64,000 nt of DNA from Rhodospirillaceae bacterium SYSU D60007 (GCA_003574685.1 QOCQ01000007.1:148154-212153); one strand, 5' to 3'; positions 8,489 to 17,081 are shown, numbered from the stretch's first letter. The notes: a model not told the origin generated them from the sequence alone. Program-made: numbers and translations.

Positions 8489-10105
8489 TCATATCCTGCT
8501 GCCGCGGCCTTCCCAGTACGGGGCACGCAGCTCGCGTTTCATGATCTTGCCGATGGTGCTGCGCGGCAGCGAGTCGCGGAACTCGACGGCGGCCAGCCGC
8601 TGCGTCTTGCCGAGCTGCTGGTTGGCCCAGCCAAGGATGTCGGCAGCCGTTGCCGTGGCGCCCTCCCGCCGCACCACGAGCGCCAGCGGCGATTCGCCCC
8701 ACTGGTCGCTGGGGATGCCGATCACCGCCACGTCGATCACGTCGGGATGCTTCAGCAGCAGCACCTCGATATCGGCAGGATAGACGTTGAAGCCGCCGGA
8801 GATGATCATGTCCTTGCGCCGGTCGAGCAGCTCCAGAAAGCCGTCGGCATCGAAGCGCCCCATGTCGCCCGAGCGGAAATACATCTGCCCGTCCCTGTCG
8901 TACCAGAAGAGCTCGCGCGTCTTGCCCGGCTGCTTGTAGTAGCCCTTCATCATCATGGCGGCGCGGCCGACGACCTCGCCGATCTCGCCCTGCGGCAGCT
9001 CGTTGCCGTTCTCGTCGATGATCTTCATCACGCAGCCCAGGCCCGGCGTGCCCACGGTGTGCAGCTTGTCGGGATGCAGATTGGCCTCGAGCGTGCAGGC
9101 ACCGCCGCCCTCGGTCAGCCCATAGATCTCGACCAGCCGGCCGGGCCAGCGCTTCAGGCACTCCGCCTTGATATGAGCGCGCAGCGGGGCACTGGTCGAC
9201 AGCTTCATCCGGAAGGACGAGAGGTCGTAGCGGCCAAAATCGGGGTGCGCGAGGATGCGCTGGTACTGCACCGGAACCAGCATGGCGTGCGTAGCGCGCT
9301 CCGCCTGCGCCAACTCGAGAAACTGCACCACATCAAACTTCTTCATCAGCACCACGGTGCCGCCGTGCTGGATCGTGGGCAGCATGCCGGCGATGGTGGT
9401 GTTCGAGTAGAGCGGCGTCGATACCAGCGAAATCGTTTGCGGCCCGAAATCGAAGACGGCGAGCCTGTCGCGCATCAGCGAGCGCAGCCGGTGCGAATGC
9501 AGAATGCCCTTGGGCAGCCCTGTCGTGCCGGAGCTGTAGATGATGTTGAAGTCGTCTTCGGGATCGATATCGACATGGAAGGGCGCATCGGATTGCGCGC
9601 CGATCCAGCCTTCGTAGGCTGCCCAACCCTCGCGCGCGAAATCGAAGGCGATACGGCCGCCCGGCACCAGCTTGGCCAGCCTGCCTTCCGCCGGCGCCAC
9701 CAGATCGAGATACTGCTGGCCCAGAAAGAACATGCGGCTGTCGCTGTCGTCGAGCATGCCTTCCAGCGCATCCGTTGCGCCCATGGTGGACAGCGGCACC
9801 ACGCACATGCCGGCGCGCAGGGCGCCCATGAACACTTCCAGATACTCGATCGAGTTGCTGGCCAGCACGGCGATCTTGTCGCCCTTCCGCAACCCGCTGG
9901 CTATGAGCGCGCGGGCCACCTGGTTCAGGCGCCGGTCAAATTCTCTCCAGGTGACGCTGCGTCCCTCGCATTTGACGGCGATACGTCCGGGTGCCGTCGC
10001 CGCCGTCTCGCGGATCATGTCGGGCGTCGCCACGAATGGCGGCAATCCCTCGATATCGGCAGGCTTGATGTATTCGAAGTCGCGGGTGGCGGTGTCGGGC
10101 GGCAT
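8489..10105 (-). CDS. Acyl-CoA synthetase (AMP-binding, class I adenylate-forming)
   Basis: A 538-residue enzyme with the AMP-binding signature YSSGTTGLPKG at residues 190-200, a GLTEGGG-type A5 motif near residue 325, FRSGDMGRFDADGFLELLDRRKDMI for the hinge and A8 region, and the C-terminal catalytic lysine in RSTIGKIMKREL. It activates a carboxylic acid to an acyl-adenylate and then to an acyl-CoA. Length is close to medium-chain and methylmercaptopropionate ligases (DmdB-like), but the chain length accepted is not readable. It is followed, or preceded in transcription, by the rhodanese gene with an 11-base gap. Confidence 0.93.
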   Translation of the reverse strand: MPPDTATRDFEYIKPADIEGLPPFVATPDMIRETAATAPGRIAVKCEGRSVTWREFDRRLNQVARALIASGLRKGDKIAVLASNSIEYLEVFMGALRAGMCVVPLSTMGATDALEGMLDDSDSRMFFLGQQYLDLVAPAEGRLAKLVPGGRIAFDFAREGWAAYEGWIGAQSDAPFHVDIDPEDDFNIIYSSGTTGLPKGILHSHRLRSLMRDRLAVFDFGPQTISLVSTPLYSNTTIAGMLPTIQHGGTVVLMKKFDVVQFLELAQAERATHAMLVPVQYQRILAHPDFGRYDLSSFRMKLSTSAPLRAHIKAECLKRWPGRLVEIYGLTEGGGACTLEANLHPDKLHTVGTPGLGCVMKIIDENGNELPQGEIGEVVGRAAMMMKGYYKQPGKTRELFWYDRDGQMYFRSGDMGRFDADGFLELLDRRKDMIISGGFNVYPADIEVLLLKHPDVIDVAVIGIPSDQWGESPLALVVRREGATATAADILGWANQQLGKTQRLAAVEFRDSLPRSTIGKIMKRELRAPYWEGRGSRI

Positions 10106-10116
10106 TGCAGTCCCGG

Positions 10117-10524
10117 CTACTTCTTCGGCTCGACTTTCTCGACGGGATAGCCCGCCTTCTTCCAGGCACCGAAGCCGCCCTCGATGTGGCAGACCGGCGT
10201 CAGCCCCATGTCCTGCGCCGTCTTGGCGGCGAGCGCCGAGCGCATGCCGCCGGCACAGAAGAACACGAAACGGTTGCCGTTCTGGAAGTAGTCCTTGGCA
10301 TAGGGGCTGGCGGGGTCGATCCAGAACTCCAGCATGCCGCGCGTGACGTTGACGGCGCCGGGCACGGCACCCTCGCGCCAGATCTCGCGCGGGTCGCGCA
10401 GGTCGACGAAGGTGACATCAGGCTTGCCATGAGCCGCTTTCGCCTGGTCGATACTCCAGGTCTCGACCTGGGCCATAGCTTCGTCGAGCATCTGCTTGAT
10501 GCCCTTTTTGATTTCGAGTGGCAC
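10117..10524 (-). CDS. Single-domain rhodanese
   Basis: A 135-residue rhodanese with the active-site loop CAGGMRS, catalytic cysteine C90, and the CH2A-like DLRDPREIWREGAVPGAVNV. Start is GTG 10524, eight bases after GGAG; longer in-frame extensions upstream would read into the promoter region shared with the next gene. Rhodaneses carry sulfane sulfur on the cysteine. It diverges from the MBL/rhodanese fusion at 10663 with 138 bases between the starts, which links both to persulfide handling, and it is 11 bases upstream of the acyl-CoA synthetase. Confidence 0.92.
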   Translation of the reverse strand: MPLEIKKGIKQMLDEAMAQVETWSIDQAKAAHGKPDVTFVDLRDPREIWREGAVPGAVNVTRGMLEFWIDPASPYAKDYFQNGNRFVFFCAGGMRSALAAKTAQDMGLTPVCHIEGGFGAWKKAGYPVEKVEPKK

Positions 10525-10662
10525 GGCATTCTCTCCTGGCGATTTTGGCGTTCTCAGCGGCAGTGTGGTGCGGTTCGGCAGCCCCCGCAAGCGCCACACC
10601 GTCGTTGGCGGGACGAGCATAGCGTCGTACAATATCGTTCAGCAAAACTGCGGCAGAGCGCC

Positions 10663-11772
10663 ATGCTCATTTTCCGCCAGCTCTTCGATCCCGCGTCCTC
10701 GACCTACAGCTACCTGCTGGGCGACCGGCGCAGCGGCGAGGCCCTTCTGATCGATCCCGTCTTCGAGCAGGTGCGGCGCGACGCGGCGCTCGTGGCGGAA
10801 CTCGACCTGCGCCTGGTCTGGACGCTGGAAACCCATGTCCACGCCGATCACGTCACGGGCGCGTGGCTGCTGAAGCGAAGGGCAGGCAGCCGGATTGCGC
10901 TCGCCTGCGACAGCGGCGCCGAGGGTGCCGACCGCTATCTCGTGCACGGCGACAAGGTCGGCTTCGGCCGGCGCTATGTCGGCGTACGCACCACGCCGGG
11001 CCACACCAGCGGCTGCCTGACCTACGTGCTCGACGACGAGAGCATGGCCTTCACGGGCGATTGCGTGCTGATCCGCGGCTGCGGCCGTACCGACTTCCAG
11101 CAGGGCGATCCGCACGCGCTCTACCGTTCGGTGCACAGCCAGATCCTGACCCTGCCCGAAACGTGCCTGCTCTATCCCGCGCACGATTATCGCGGCCTCA
11201 CCGTCACCAGCGTTGCCGAGGAGCGGCGCTTCAGCCCGCGGCTGGGCGGCGAGATCGGCGAAGGCGACTTCACCGGCTACATGAACAACCTGCGCCTGCC
11301 CCATCCCAAACAGATCGATGTCGCGGTGCCCGCCAATTTGCGCTGCGGCCGGCCGGACGACGAAAAGGCGGCGCTGGCTGAGCCGGCATGGGCGCCCCTG
11401 CGCTACAGCTTTGCCGGCATCTGGGAAATCCACCCGCACTGGCTGGAAGAGCACACAGACGAGGTCCAGATCGTGGACGTGCGCGAGCCCGACGAGTTCG
11501 TGGGGCCGTTGGGCCACATCGGCGGCGCCATCCTGATACCGCTCGGAGAACTGGCGGGACGCGCCGGCGAGCTCTCACGCGAACGGCCGGTCGTTGCCGT
11601 CTGCCGCGCCGGCGGGCGGTCGGCACAAGCTACCGTGATCCTCCAGCAGGCCGGCTTCAGGGACGTCGCCAATCTCGCCGGCGGCATGCTGCGCTGGCGC
11701 GCCGAGGGCTGCGCCGTGGAGGGCGGCGTCGTGCTGCCATCCGGCGTGGAAGCCGACAGCTACGTGATCTGA
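10663..11772 (+). CDS. MBL-fold persulfide dioxygenase/rhodanese fusion
   Basis: A 369-residue protein. The N-terminal two thirds is an ETHE1-like metallo-beta-lactamase domain with THVHADH (H58, H60, D62, H63), the TTPGHTSGC histidine, the TGDCVLIRGCGRTDFQQG stretch typical of persulfide dioxygenases, and YPAHDY. The C-terminal third is a rhodanese with DVREPDEF and the active-site loop CRAGGRS (C314). Such fusions (PRF type) oxidise glutathione persulfide to sulfite and exchange sulfur with thiosulfate. ATG 10663 gives the family N-terminus. The 3' end overlaps the convergent aminotransferase gene by 13 bases. Confidence 0.92.
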   Translation: MLIFRQLFDPASSTYSYLLGDRRSGEALLIDPVFEQVRRDAALVAELDLRLVWTLETHVHADHVTGAWLLKRRAGSRIALACDSGAEGADRYLVHGDKVGFGRRYVGVRTTPGHTSGCLTYVLDDESMAFTGDCVLIRGCGRTDFQQGDPHALYRSVHSQILTLPETCLLYPAHDYRGLTVTSVAEERRFSPRLGGEIGEGDFTGYMNNLRLPHPKQIDVAVPANLRCGRPDDEKAALAEPAWAPLRYSFAGIWEIHPHWLEEHTDEVQIVDVREPDEFVGPLGHIGGAILIPLGELAGRAGELSRERPVVAVCRAGGRSAQATVILQQAGFRDVANLAGGMLRWRAEGCAVEGGVVLPSGVEADSYVI

Positions 11773-13091
11773 CCGTCGGTCCTCACCGCCGTGTCGATGG
11801 CCCGCTCCAGCACGGCGCACATCGTTTCGATCTCGGCATCGCTGACGATGAAGGGTGGAGCCAGCACGATGACGTCGCGGTGGGCACCGGTACCGCCGGG
11901 ATAAAAATACACGTTCTCGGCGAAGCCGGCCTGGAGCACCTTCATGGTGACATTGGCCTCGGGCGCAAAACGCTCCAGCGTCTCGCGGTCGCGTACGATC
12001 TCGATGGCGCGCAAGAGGCCGCGCCCGCGGACCTCGGCCACGTTGGGATGCTGCTTCAGCTTCTGAAGACGGGTGCCCAGCCTGTCGCCCATCTCGCGGG
12101 CGCGCGCCATCAGGTTCTCACGGTCCAGAATATCCAGCACCGTGTCAGCCGCGGCGCAGGCAGCGGGATGGGCGCTGAAGGTGTAGAACATCGGTGCATC
12201 GCCGATGCGCTCCAGCGGCTCGGCGATGCGGTCGGGGGCGAACGTGCCGCCAATCGGTGCGTAGCCACCGCTCATGCCCTTGGCCGTGGCGATGATGTCG
12301 GGCAGCGCACCCTCGGCCTCGCTGGCGAAGCGCACGCCGGTGCGGCCGAAGCCCGTCACCACCTCGTCGGCGATCAGCAGCACGCCGTGCCGGTCGCAGA
12401 TCGCCCGCAGCTTGCGCCAGTAGCCGGGCGGCGGTTCGATCGCCCCGCCGCTGGAGCCGACCACGGGCTCGGCGATGACCGCAGCCACCGTTTCGGGACC
12501 TTCGTGCAGGATAATCGCCTCGACCTCGTCGGCGCAGGCCACATCGCAGGTGGGCCACGACTTGCCCAGCGGGCAGCGCAGGCAGTAGTGCGGCGGCGCC
12601 TTGGGCGTGGCGCGCGCCATGGCCAGCAGCGGCGCGCGCCGGGCGGCGTGGCCGCCGATCTCCAGCGTCGCTACCGTGGCGCCATGGTACGAGAGGTCGC
12701 GGCCGATCACCTTCCAGCGGCCTTCCTCGCCACGTGCGACGTGGTACTGGCGCGCCAGCTTGATCGCTGTCTCCACGGCCTCGGAGCCGCCGCTGGAGAG
12801 GTGCATGCGGGTAAAGCCCGGCGGCAGCCAGTCGCGCTGCAGCCGCTCGGCAAGCTGCATGCGCTGCGGCGTCACGAAGGGCGGGATCACGTACGACAGT
12901 GCCGTGGATGCCCGGGCCATCGCCTCGGCCGGTTCGCGGCGGCCGTGGCCGATGTTCACCACCATGGCTCCGCCCGCGGCGTCGAGTACACGCCGCCCGT
13001 CGCGCGTATGGAGATGGCAGCCTTCCGCGCCCACGAACTCGATCGCCAGCGACGAGCGGGTGAACGGCCAGATGACGGGCGTGTCGGGCAT
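11760..13091 (-). CDS. Class III (omega) aminotransferase
   Basis: A 443-residue PLP enzyme. The PLP lysine is K271 in ATAKGMSGGYAPIGG; the ADEVVTGFGRTG stretch (about residues 241-252) carries the cofactor-binding aspartate; SSGGSEAVETAIKLARQYH is the phosphate-binding region. It transfers an amino group between an omega-amino compound and a keto acid. The ATG at 13091 has GGGAGG six bases ahead. A four-cysteine patch (C170, C173, C182, C186) in an insertion is unusual enough to note. The neighbouring succinate-semialdehyde-type dehydrogenase at 13594 suggests an amine or omega-amino-acid degradation pair such as GABA, which is inference. Confidence 0.92.
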   Translation of the reverse strand: MPDTPVIWPFTRSSLAIEFVGAEGCHLHTRDGRRVLDAAGGAMVVNIGHGRREPAEAMARASTALSYVIPPFVTPQRMQLAERLQRDWLPPGFTRMHLSSGGSEAVETAIKLARQYHVARGEEGRWKVIGRDLSYHGATVATLEIGGHAARRAPLLAMARATPKAPPHYCLRCPLGKSWPTCDVACADEVEAIILHEGPETVAAVIAEPVVGSSGGAIEPPPGYWRKLRAICDRHGVLLIADEVVTGFGRTGVRFASEAEGALPDIIATAKGMSGGYAPIGGTFAPDRIAEPLERIGDAPMFYTFSAHPAACAAADTVLDILDRENLMARAREMGDRLGTRLQKLKQHPNVAEVRGRGLLRAIEIVRDRETLERFAPEANVTMKVLQAGFAENVYFYPGGTGAHRDVIVLAPPFIVSDAEIETMCAVLERAIDTAVRTDGQIT

Positions 13092-13127
13092 GAGGAGCCT
13101 CCCGGGTACTGGCAAAGAGCTCAGCCG

Positions 13128-13574
13128 TCAGAAATCATCGTCATCGGGATCGGGATACTGCTCCGGCGCCGTGCCTTTGGACTTCGTCAGTCTCGGATAG
13201 CGCAGCTTTGGATCCTTCTTGCCCATGCCGGTCATCTCGACGTCGAACAGCCACTGATCGCCGTAGTCGAACAGAAAGATCATCGAGCGCCGTGTCCCCT
13301 TGAAGACATCGGCGATCCGGGTCTTCTTCACGCTTTTGGCGTCAGTCTCCTGGCCCATGTCCGCGAACAGCTCGTATTTCGGCTGTTGCTTGTACATCGT
13401 ATCGGGCTTGGTGCCGCTGTAGAACCCGAAAGCATGATCGAGCTCGAAGTCGAACGCACCTGTGATGGCTTCGGCCAGATCGTGCAGGGAGCTGGCGCTC
13501 TCGATCTCGATGTCGCGCGACACCGACCGCCGCCCGTGCAGCGCGACATGAAAGGTTTGCGTTTCCGCTGACAA
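13128..13574 (-). CDS. Plasmid pRiA4b ORF-3-like protein (IS1096 TnpR-like family)
   Basis: A 148-residue protein with the PF07929-type pattern: an N-terminal beta region with SRDIEIESASSLHDLAEAI, FDFELDHAFGFYSG, and the C-terminal FLFDYGDQWLFDVEM motif, ending in an acidic tail. The start is TTG 13574 with GGAGG five bases ahead. Function of the family is not established although members were first noticed on plasmids and near transposons. It lies in the 500-base interval between the aminotransferase and aldehyde dehydrogenase genes, all on the minus strand. Confidence 0.85.
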   Translation of the reverse strand: MSAETQTFHVALHGRRSVSRDIEIESASSLHDLAEAITGAFDFELDHAFGFYSGTKPDTMYKQQPKYELFADMGQETDAKSVKKTRIADVFKGTRRSMIFLFDYGDQWLFDVEMTGMGKKDPKLRYPRLTKSKGTAPEQYPDPDDDDF

Positions 13575-13593
13575 TCAGTCCTCCGTCCTCTCC

Positions 13594-15045
13594 CTACATC
13601 CCCGCGATGCAGAGATACTTGGTTTCGAGATACTCCTCGATGCCATACTTGGAGCCTTCGCGGCCCAGGCCCGACTCCTTCACGCCGCCGAACGGCCCGA
13701 TCTCGTTGGATAGGATGCCGGTATTGATGCCTACCATGCCGGTTTCCAGTGCCTCGGCCACCCGCCATACGCGGCCGATGTCGCGGCTGTAGAAATAGCC
13801 CGCCAGCCCGAACTCGGTGTTGTTCGCAAGACGGATGGCATCGGCCTCGGTGCTGAACCGCACCAGCGGCGCGACCGGGCCGAACGTCTCCTCGCGCATC
13901 ACCGCCATGGTTTCGGTCACGCCGGTCAGGATCGTCGGCTCGTAGAAGGTGCCACCCATGGCATGCCGCCGCCCGCCCACCGCGACCTTCGCGCCCTGGG
14001 CCAGGGCGTCCGCGACGTGCTGCTCGACCTTTTCCAGCGCCGCGCGATCGATCAGCGGACCCTGGGTGACGCCCGACTCCAGCCCGTTACCGACCTTCAG
14101 CTTCGCAACCGCCGCCGCGAGCTTTTCGGCGAAGGAATCGTAGACACCGTCCTGCACGAAGATGCGGTTAGCGCAGACGCAGGTCTGGCCGGTGTTGCGG
14201 TATTTCGAGGCGATGGCGCCCTCGACGGCGGCATCGAGATCGGCATCGTCGAACACGATGAAGGGCGCGTTGCCGCCCAGCTCCAGCGACAGCTTCTTCA
14301 CCGTACCGGCGCAGGCGGCCATCAGCTTCTTGCCGGTCTCGGTCGAGCCGGTGAAGGTGAGCTTGCGCACCATCGGGTTCGACGTCATCTCGCCGCCGAT
14401 CTTCCCCGACTCGCCAGTGATGACGGAGAGCAGCCCCTTGGGCAGGCCGGCGCGCTCGGCCAGCACCGCCATGGCCAGCGCCGTGTAGGGAGTCTTGCTG
14501 GCCGGCTTCACGACGATAGCGCAGCCCGCGGCCAGCGCCGGCCCCACCTTGCGCGTGATCATTGCCGCCGGAAAATTCCACGGGGTGATCGCGGCGCAGA
14601 CGCCGACCGGCTGCTTCAGCACCACCAAGCGGCGGTCGCGCCAGGGACTTTGCAGCACGTCGCCGTCGATCCGCTTGCCCTGCTCGGCAAACCATTCGAT
14701 GAACGAGGCGGCATAGGCGACTTCGCCCCTGGCCTCGGCCAGGGGCTTCCCCTGCTCGCTCACCATGATCACGCCGACGTCGTCGGCACTGGCCGTCATC
14801 AGGTCAGCCCAGCGCCGCAGGATCGCGGCACGATCCTTCGCCGGCGTGGCCGCCCAGCCCTTCATGGCGAAGTTCGCGGCCTCGATCGCGCGCCGGGTTT
14901 CCGTCGCACCCATGCGCGGCACCGTACCGATCTTCTCACCCGTAGCAGGGTTCACCACCGCATCGGCGGCACCGCTCTCTGCATCCATCCAGTTGCCCGC
15001 GACATAGGCCTGCTGGCGGAACAGTTCCGAATCCTTGAGCTGCAT
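13594..15045 (-). CDS. gabD: NAD(P)-dependent succinate-semialdehyde dehydrogenase type
   Basis: A 483-residue aldehyde dehydrogenase. The general base is E255 in LELGGNAPF and the catalytic cysteine is C289 in RNTGQTCVCANR; the NAD-binding GSTETGK lies near residue 233. Length, the NTGQTCVCANR wording and the C-terminal FGGVKESGLGREGSKYG fit GabD (succinate semialdehyde to succinate). ATG 15045 follows GGAGGAAGCC, and the N-terminus then matches the family. It may act after the class III aminotransferase at 11760. Glutarate semialdehyde is another possible substrate. Confidence 0.9.
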   Translation of the reverse strand: MQLKDSELFRQQAYVAGNWMDAESGAADAVVNPATGEKIGTVPRMGATETRRAIEAANFAMKGWAATPAKDRAAILRRWADLMTASADDVGVIMVSEQGKPLAEARGEVAYAASFIEWFAEQGKRIDGDVLQSPWRDRRLVVLKQPVGVCAAITPWNFPAAMITRKVGPALAAGCAIVVKPASKTPYTALAMAVLAERAGLPKGLLSVITGESGKIGGEMTSNPMVRKLTFTGSTETGKKLMAACAGTVKKLSLELGGNAPFIVFDDADLDAAVEGAIASKYRNTGQTCVCANRIFVQDGVYDSFAEKLAAAVAKLKVGNGLESGVTQGPLIDRAALEKVEQHVADALAQGAKVAVGGRRHAMGGTFYEPTILTGVTETMAVMREETFGPVAPLVRFSTEADAIRLANNTEFGLAGYFYSRDIGRVWRVAEALETGMVGINTGILSNEIGPFGGVKESGLGREGSKYGIEEYLETKYLCIAGM

Positions 15046-15211
15046 GGCTTCCTCCACGCCCGATTTGCCGCCACGCCGAAGCCGCCGCGGCTGGTCGCAC
15101 AACGTGGCGTCAGTCTACTCCGGATTCTTTCCGTGGCGAGCGGGCACAGAGCGCGCTGCGCATGGTTGCGGCGGCCCACGATCGAGCCCTATCCTTGAAC
15201 GAGAGCAGCCG

Positions 15212-15739
15212 ATGACCGATCCGCACAATTCCATGCGCAGCATGCAGCGCGACAGGCTCATCCTTGTCGCGACGATTGCTGCGCTGGTACTGATCATCGC
15301 GTTATTGCCAAGCAGTGCGACGCGGTGGATGCCAGAGGTCGAGCGTGCAGCGCAGGCAGCAGGCGTCCCGGTGCCGCTGTTCCGGGCCCTGGTGCGGCAG
15401 GAAAGCGCCTTCAACGCGTGGGCTGTCAGCCCCAGAGGCGCCATCGGGCTGGCGCAACTCATGCCGGACACGGCGCGCAGCCTTGGCGTGAACCCGCACG
15501 ATCCGCGGGCCAACCTGCGCGGCGGCGCCACCTACTTGCGGCGGATGCTGGACAGGTTCGGCGACGTGCGCACGGCGCTGATGGCCTACAATTGGGGGCC
15601 GACTAACGTCGCCAGATGGATCAAGGGCGGGCGCGACCCCACCCGGGTGCCGAGAGAGACACGCGCCTATCTCGCCGGGATCGAAGCCTATGGCGGATTC
15701 AGGTCGCGGCCGGCCGCAGGCGGGACGGCGTCCCGATAA
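15212..15739 (+). CDS. Lytic transglycosylase (SLT domain), membrane-anchored
   Basis: A 175-residue protein with one N-terminal hydrophobic anchor (about residues 17-35) and a Slt/MltE-type domain. The catalytic glutamate is E64 in VRQESAFN, followed by SPRGAIGLAQLMP, GATYLRRMLDRFGD and LMAYNWGP, all standard. It cleaves peptidoglycan between MurNAc and GlcNAc at the periplasmic face. The protein is short, with little besides the catalytic domain. It is transcribed away from the dehydrogenase gene and converges with tRNA-Val at 15767. Confidence 0.92.
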   Translation: MTDPHNSMRSMQRDRLILVATIAALVLIIALLPSSATRWMPEVERAAQAAGVPVPLFRALVRQESAFNAWAVSPRGAIGLAQLMPDTARSLGVNPHDPRANLRGGATYLRRMLDRFGDVRTALMAYNWGPTNVARWIKGGRDPTRVPRETRAYLAGIEAYGGFRSRPAAGGTASR

Positions 15740-15766
15740 AACAACCCAATAAAACCGGGCAAAAAA

Positions 15767-15841
15767 TGGTGGGCGCGACAGGGATTGAACCTGTGACCCC
15801 TACCATGTCAAGGTAGTGCTCTCCCGCTGAGCTACGCGCCC
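15767..15841 (-). tRNA. tRNA-Val (anticodon GAC)
   Basis: Read on the minus strand, the 75-base gene has a 7-base acceptor stem (GGGCGCG with CGCGCCC), a D-arm AGCTCAGCGGGAGAGC, anticodon stem CTACC/GGTAG with loop TTGACAT (anticodon GAC), T-arm with GGTTCAATCCC, and an encoded CCA at 15767-15769. T-rich sequence just downstream on the minus strand may end transcription. Confidence 0.98.
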
Positions 15842-15891
15842 GCACCGCGATGACCCTGCAATGGGCAGGGCTGTTCGCCGAGGTCGCGCGG

Positions 15892-15920
15892 TGATTAGCC
15901 GATCCCCCGAGTCTTGGCAA
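15892..15920 (-). promoter_or_regulatory. Putative promoter of tRNA-Val(GAC)
   Basis: On the minus strand TTGCCA (15920-15915) and TAATCA (15897-15892) are 17 bases apart. The site lies about 50 bases upstream of the mature 5' end of the tRNA at 15841. This is a consensus match only. Confidence 0.4.
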
Positions 15921-16004
15921 GCACCCCGCCTATACCTGCCGCGCAACAACGGATGAATGCCGACAGATGACGGCGCGCGCGATTCCGTCTAATCAGGGAG
16001 AGTC

Positions 16005-16916
16005 ATGGAGCCATTGTCCACCTTCCCGCCCATACCGCCGGTCGAGATCATGCGCCCCCTGGCGCAGACACTGCCGGTCGTCCTGGCATCACCGCACAGC
16101 GGCGCCACTTACGGGGCCGATTTTCTTGGCCTGACACATCTCGACATCGCCATTCTGCGGCGCTCCGAAGATGCCTTTGTAGACGAGCTCTTCGCCGCTG
16201 CGGCGCGGCAGGGCGCGCCGATGGTGCGCGCGCTGTTTCCCCGCTCTTTCGTCGATGTCAATCGCGAGGCCTACGAGGTCGATACGGCCATGTTCGAGGG
16301 CCCATTACCGGGCTACGCCAACAGCCGCTCGCCGCGGGTTGCGGCGGGTCTGGGGACGGTGCCGCGAGTCGCCTTCGACGGCCAGGCGATCTACCGGCGC
16401 AGGCTGCCGGTCAGCGAGCTGGAGCGGCGCATCGCCTGGTACTACCGGCCCTATCACACCGCGCTGGAGCGGCTGATCGCCGAAACCCGCGACCGCTTCG
16501 GACATTGCGTGCTGATCGACTGTCATTCGATGCCGTCGTCCTCGCCCGGCGGGGTGCAGCCGACATCAGGGCGGGTCGATTTCGTGCTGGGCGACAATCA
16601 CGGTGCGGCCTGCGCCCCGGCGCTGACCTATCTGGTCGAGCGCTGGCTCCTCCACAACGGCTACCGCGTGGTGCGCAACCAGCCCTATGCGGGCGGCTTC
16701 ACCACCCAGCACTACGGTGCACCGACCCAGGGCGTGCACGCCCTGCAGATCGAGATCAACCGGGCCCTCTACATGGACGAGAGCAGCCTGCAGCCGCACA
16801 CAGGCTTTGCCCCCCTGCGCCAGCGGCTGGCCGAGCTGGTGGAAGATGTCGGCAGGACGACACTGGGCCATTCGGCCTTCCCTGGCTGGGTTGCACCACG
16901 CAACGCAGCCGAGTAG
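16005..16916 (+). CDS. N-formylglutamate amidohydrolase family protein
   Basis: A 303-residue protein with the FGase pattern: VLASPHSGATYG near residue 28, RSEDAFVDELF, FPRSFVDVNREAYEVD, LIDCHSMPSSSPGG (zinc/catalytic region near residue 170) and the C-terminal ALQIEINRALYMDE. FGases cut N-formyl-L-glutamate to glutamate and formate at the end of one histidine pathway; related members hydrolyse other N-acyl amino acids. No other hut genes are present in the window, so a wider N-acyl amino acid role next to the D-aminoacylase and M81 peptidases is equally likely. ATG 16005 follows AGGGAGAG. Confidence 0.88.
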   Translation: MEPLSTFPPIPPVEIMRPLAQTLPVVLASPHSGATYGADFLGLTHLDIAILRRSEDAFVDELFAAAARQGAPMVRALFPRSFVDVNREAYEVDTAMFEGPLPGYANSRSPRVAAGLGTVPRVAFDGQAIYRRRLPVSELERRIAWYYRPYHTALERLIAETRDRFGHCVLIDCHSMPSSSPGGVQPTSGRVDFVLGDNHGAACAPALTYLVERWLLHNGYRVVRNQPYAGGFTTQHYGAPTQGVHALQIEINRALYMDESSLQPHTGFAPLRQRLAELVEDVGRTTLGHSAFPGWVAPRNAAE

Positions 16917-16947
16917 TACCGTCCGCACTGAACGCAAACGGCTCAAG

Positions 16948-17045
16948 AAAAAAGGCGGTGTCCGAAGACACCGCCCGAGTTTTAGGGAGGAAACGCCCAA
17001 GACGGGCATATGACAAACACAGAGGCCGCAAAGCGGCGTTTGTCA
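16948..17045 (-). ncRNA. Candidate small RNA resembling the alpha-r8/MmgR type
   Basis: On the minus strand about 98 bases form three successive hairpins. The first is TGACAAAC...GTTTGTCA with an inner GCCGC-TTT-GCGGC. The second is GCCC-GTCTT-GGGC. The third is an intrinsic terminator GGCGGTGTC-TTCG-GACACCGCC (16975-16954) followed by six Ts (16953-16948). Between the last two hairpins is an unpaired GTTTCCTCCCTAAAAC, an anti-Shine-Dalgarno-like stretch of the kind known in alphaproteobacterial MmgR/alpha-r8 sRNAs. A promoter with 17-base spacing precedes it. No protein is encoded. The family link is inferred from the motif and layout only. Confidence 0.75.
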
Positions 17046-17052
17046 CGAGTTC

Positions 17053-17081
17053 AATATGGTGCACGTGCGAACAGAAATCAA
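17053..17081 (-). promoter_or_regulatory. Sigma70-type promoter of the candidate sRNA
   Basis: On the minus strand TTGATT (17081-17076) and CATATT (17058-17053) are separated by exactly 17 bases. The predicted start, about seven bases later at 17046-17043, falls at the foot of the first hairpin of the sRNA. Confidence 0.6.

Noticed and set aside
8423..10150. A 575-residue plus-strand frame over the acyl-CoA synthetase
   Set aside because: Antisense to a clear AMP-binding enzyme; no domain, and rich in R, H, Q and A as expected for a shadow frame.
11388..13571. A 727-residue open frame on the plus strand
   Set aside because: It lies antisense to the class III aminotransferase and the pRiA4b-like gene, has a low-complexity R/A/G/H-rich composition, and shows no domain. 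High GC creates such frames.
15767..15841. tRNA-Val(GAC) as an integration site of a genomic island
   Set aside because: No integrase, no direct repeat of the tRNA 3' end nearby, and no compositional break. The same holds for tRNA-Val(CAC) at 52514.
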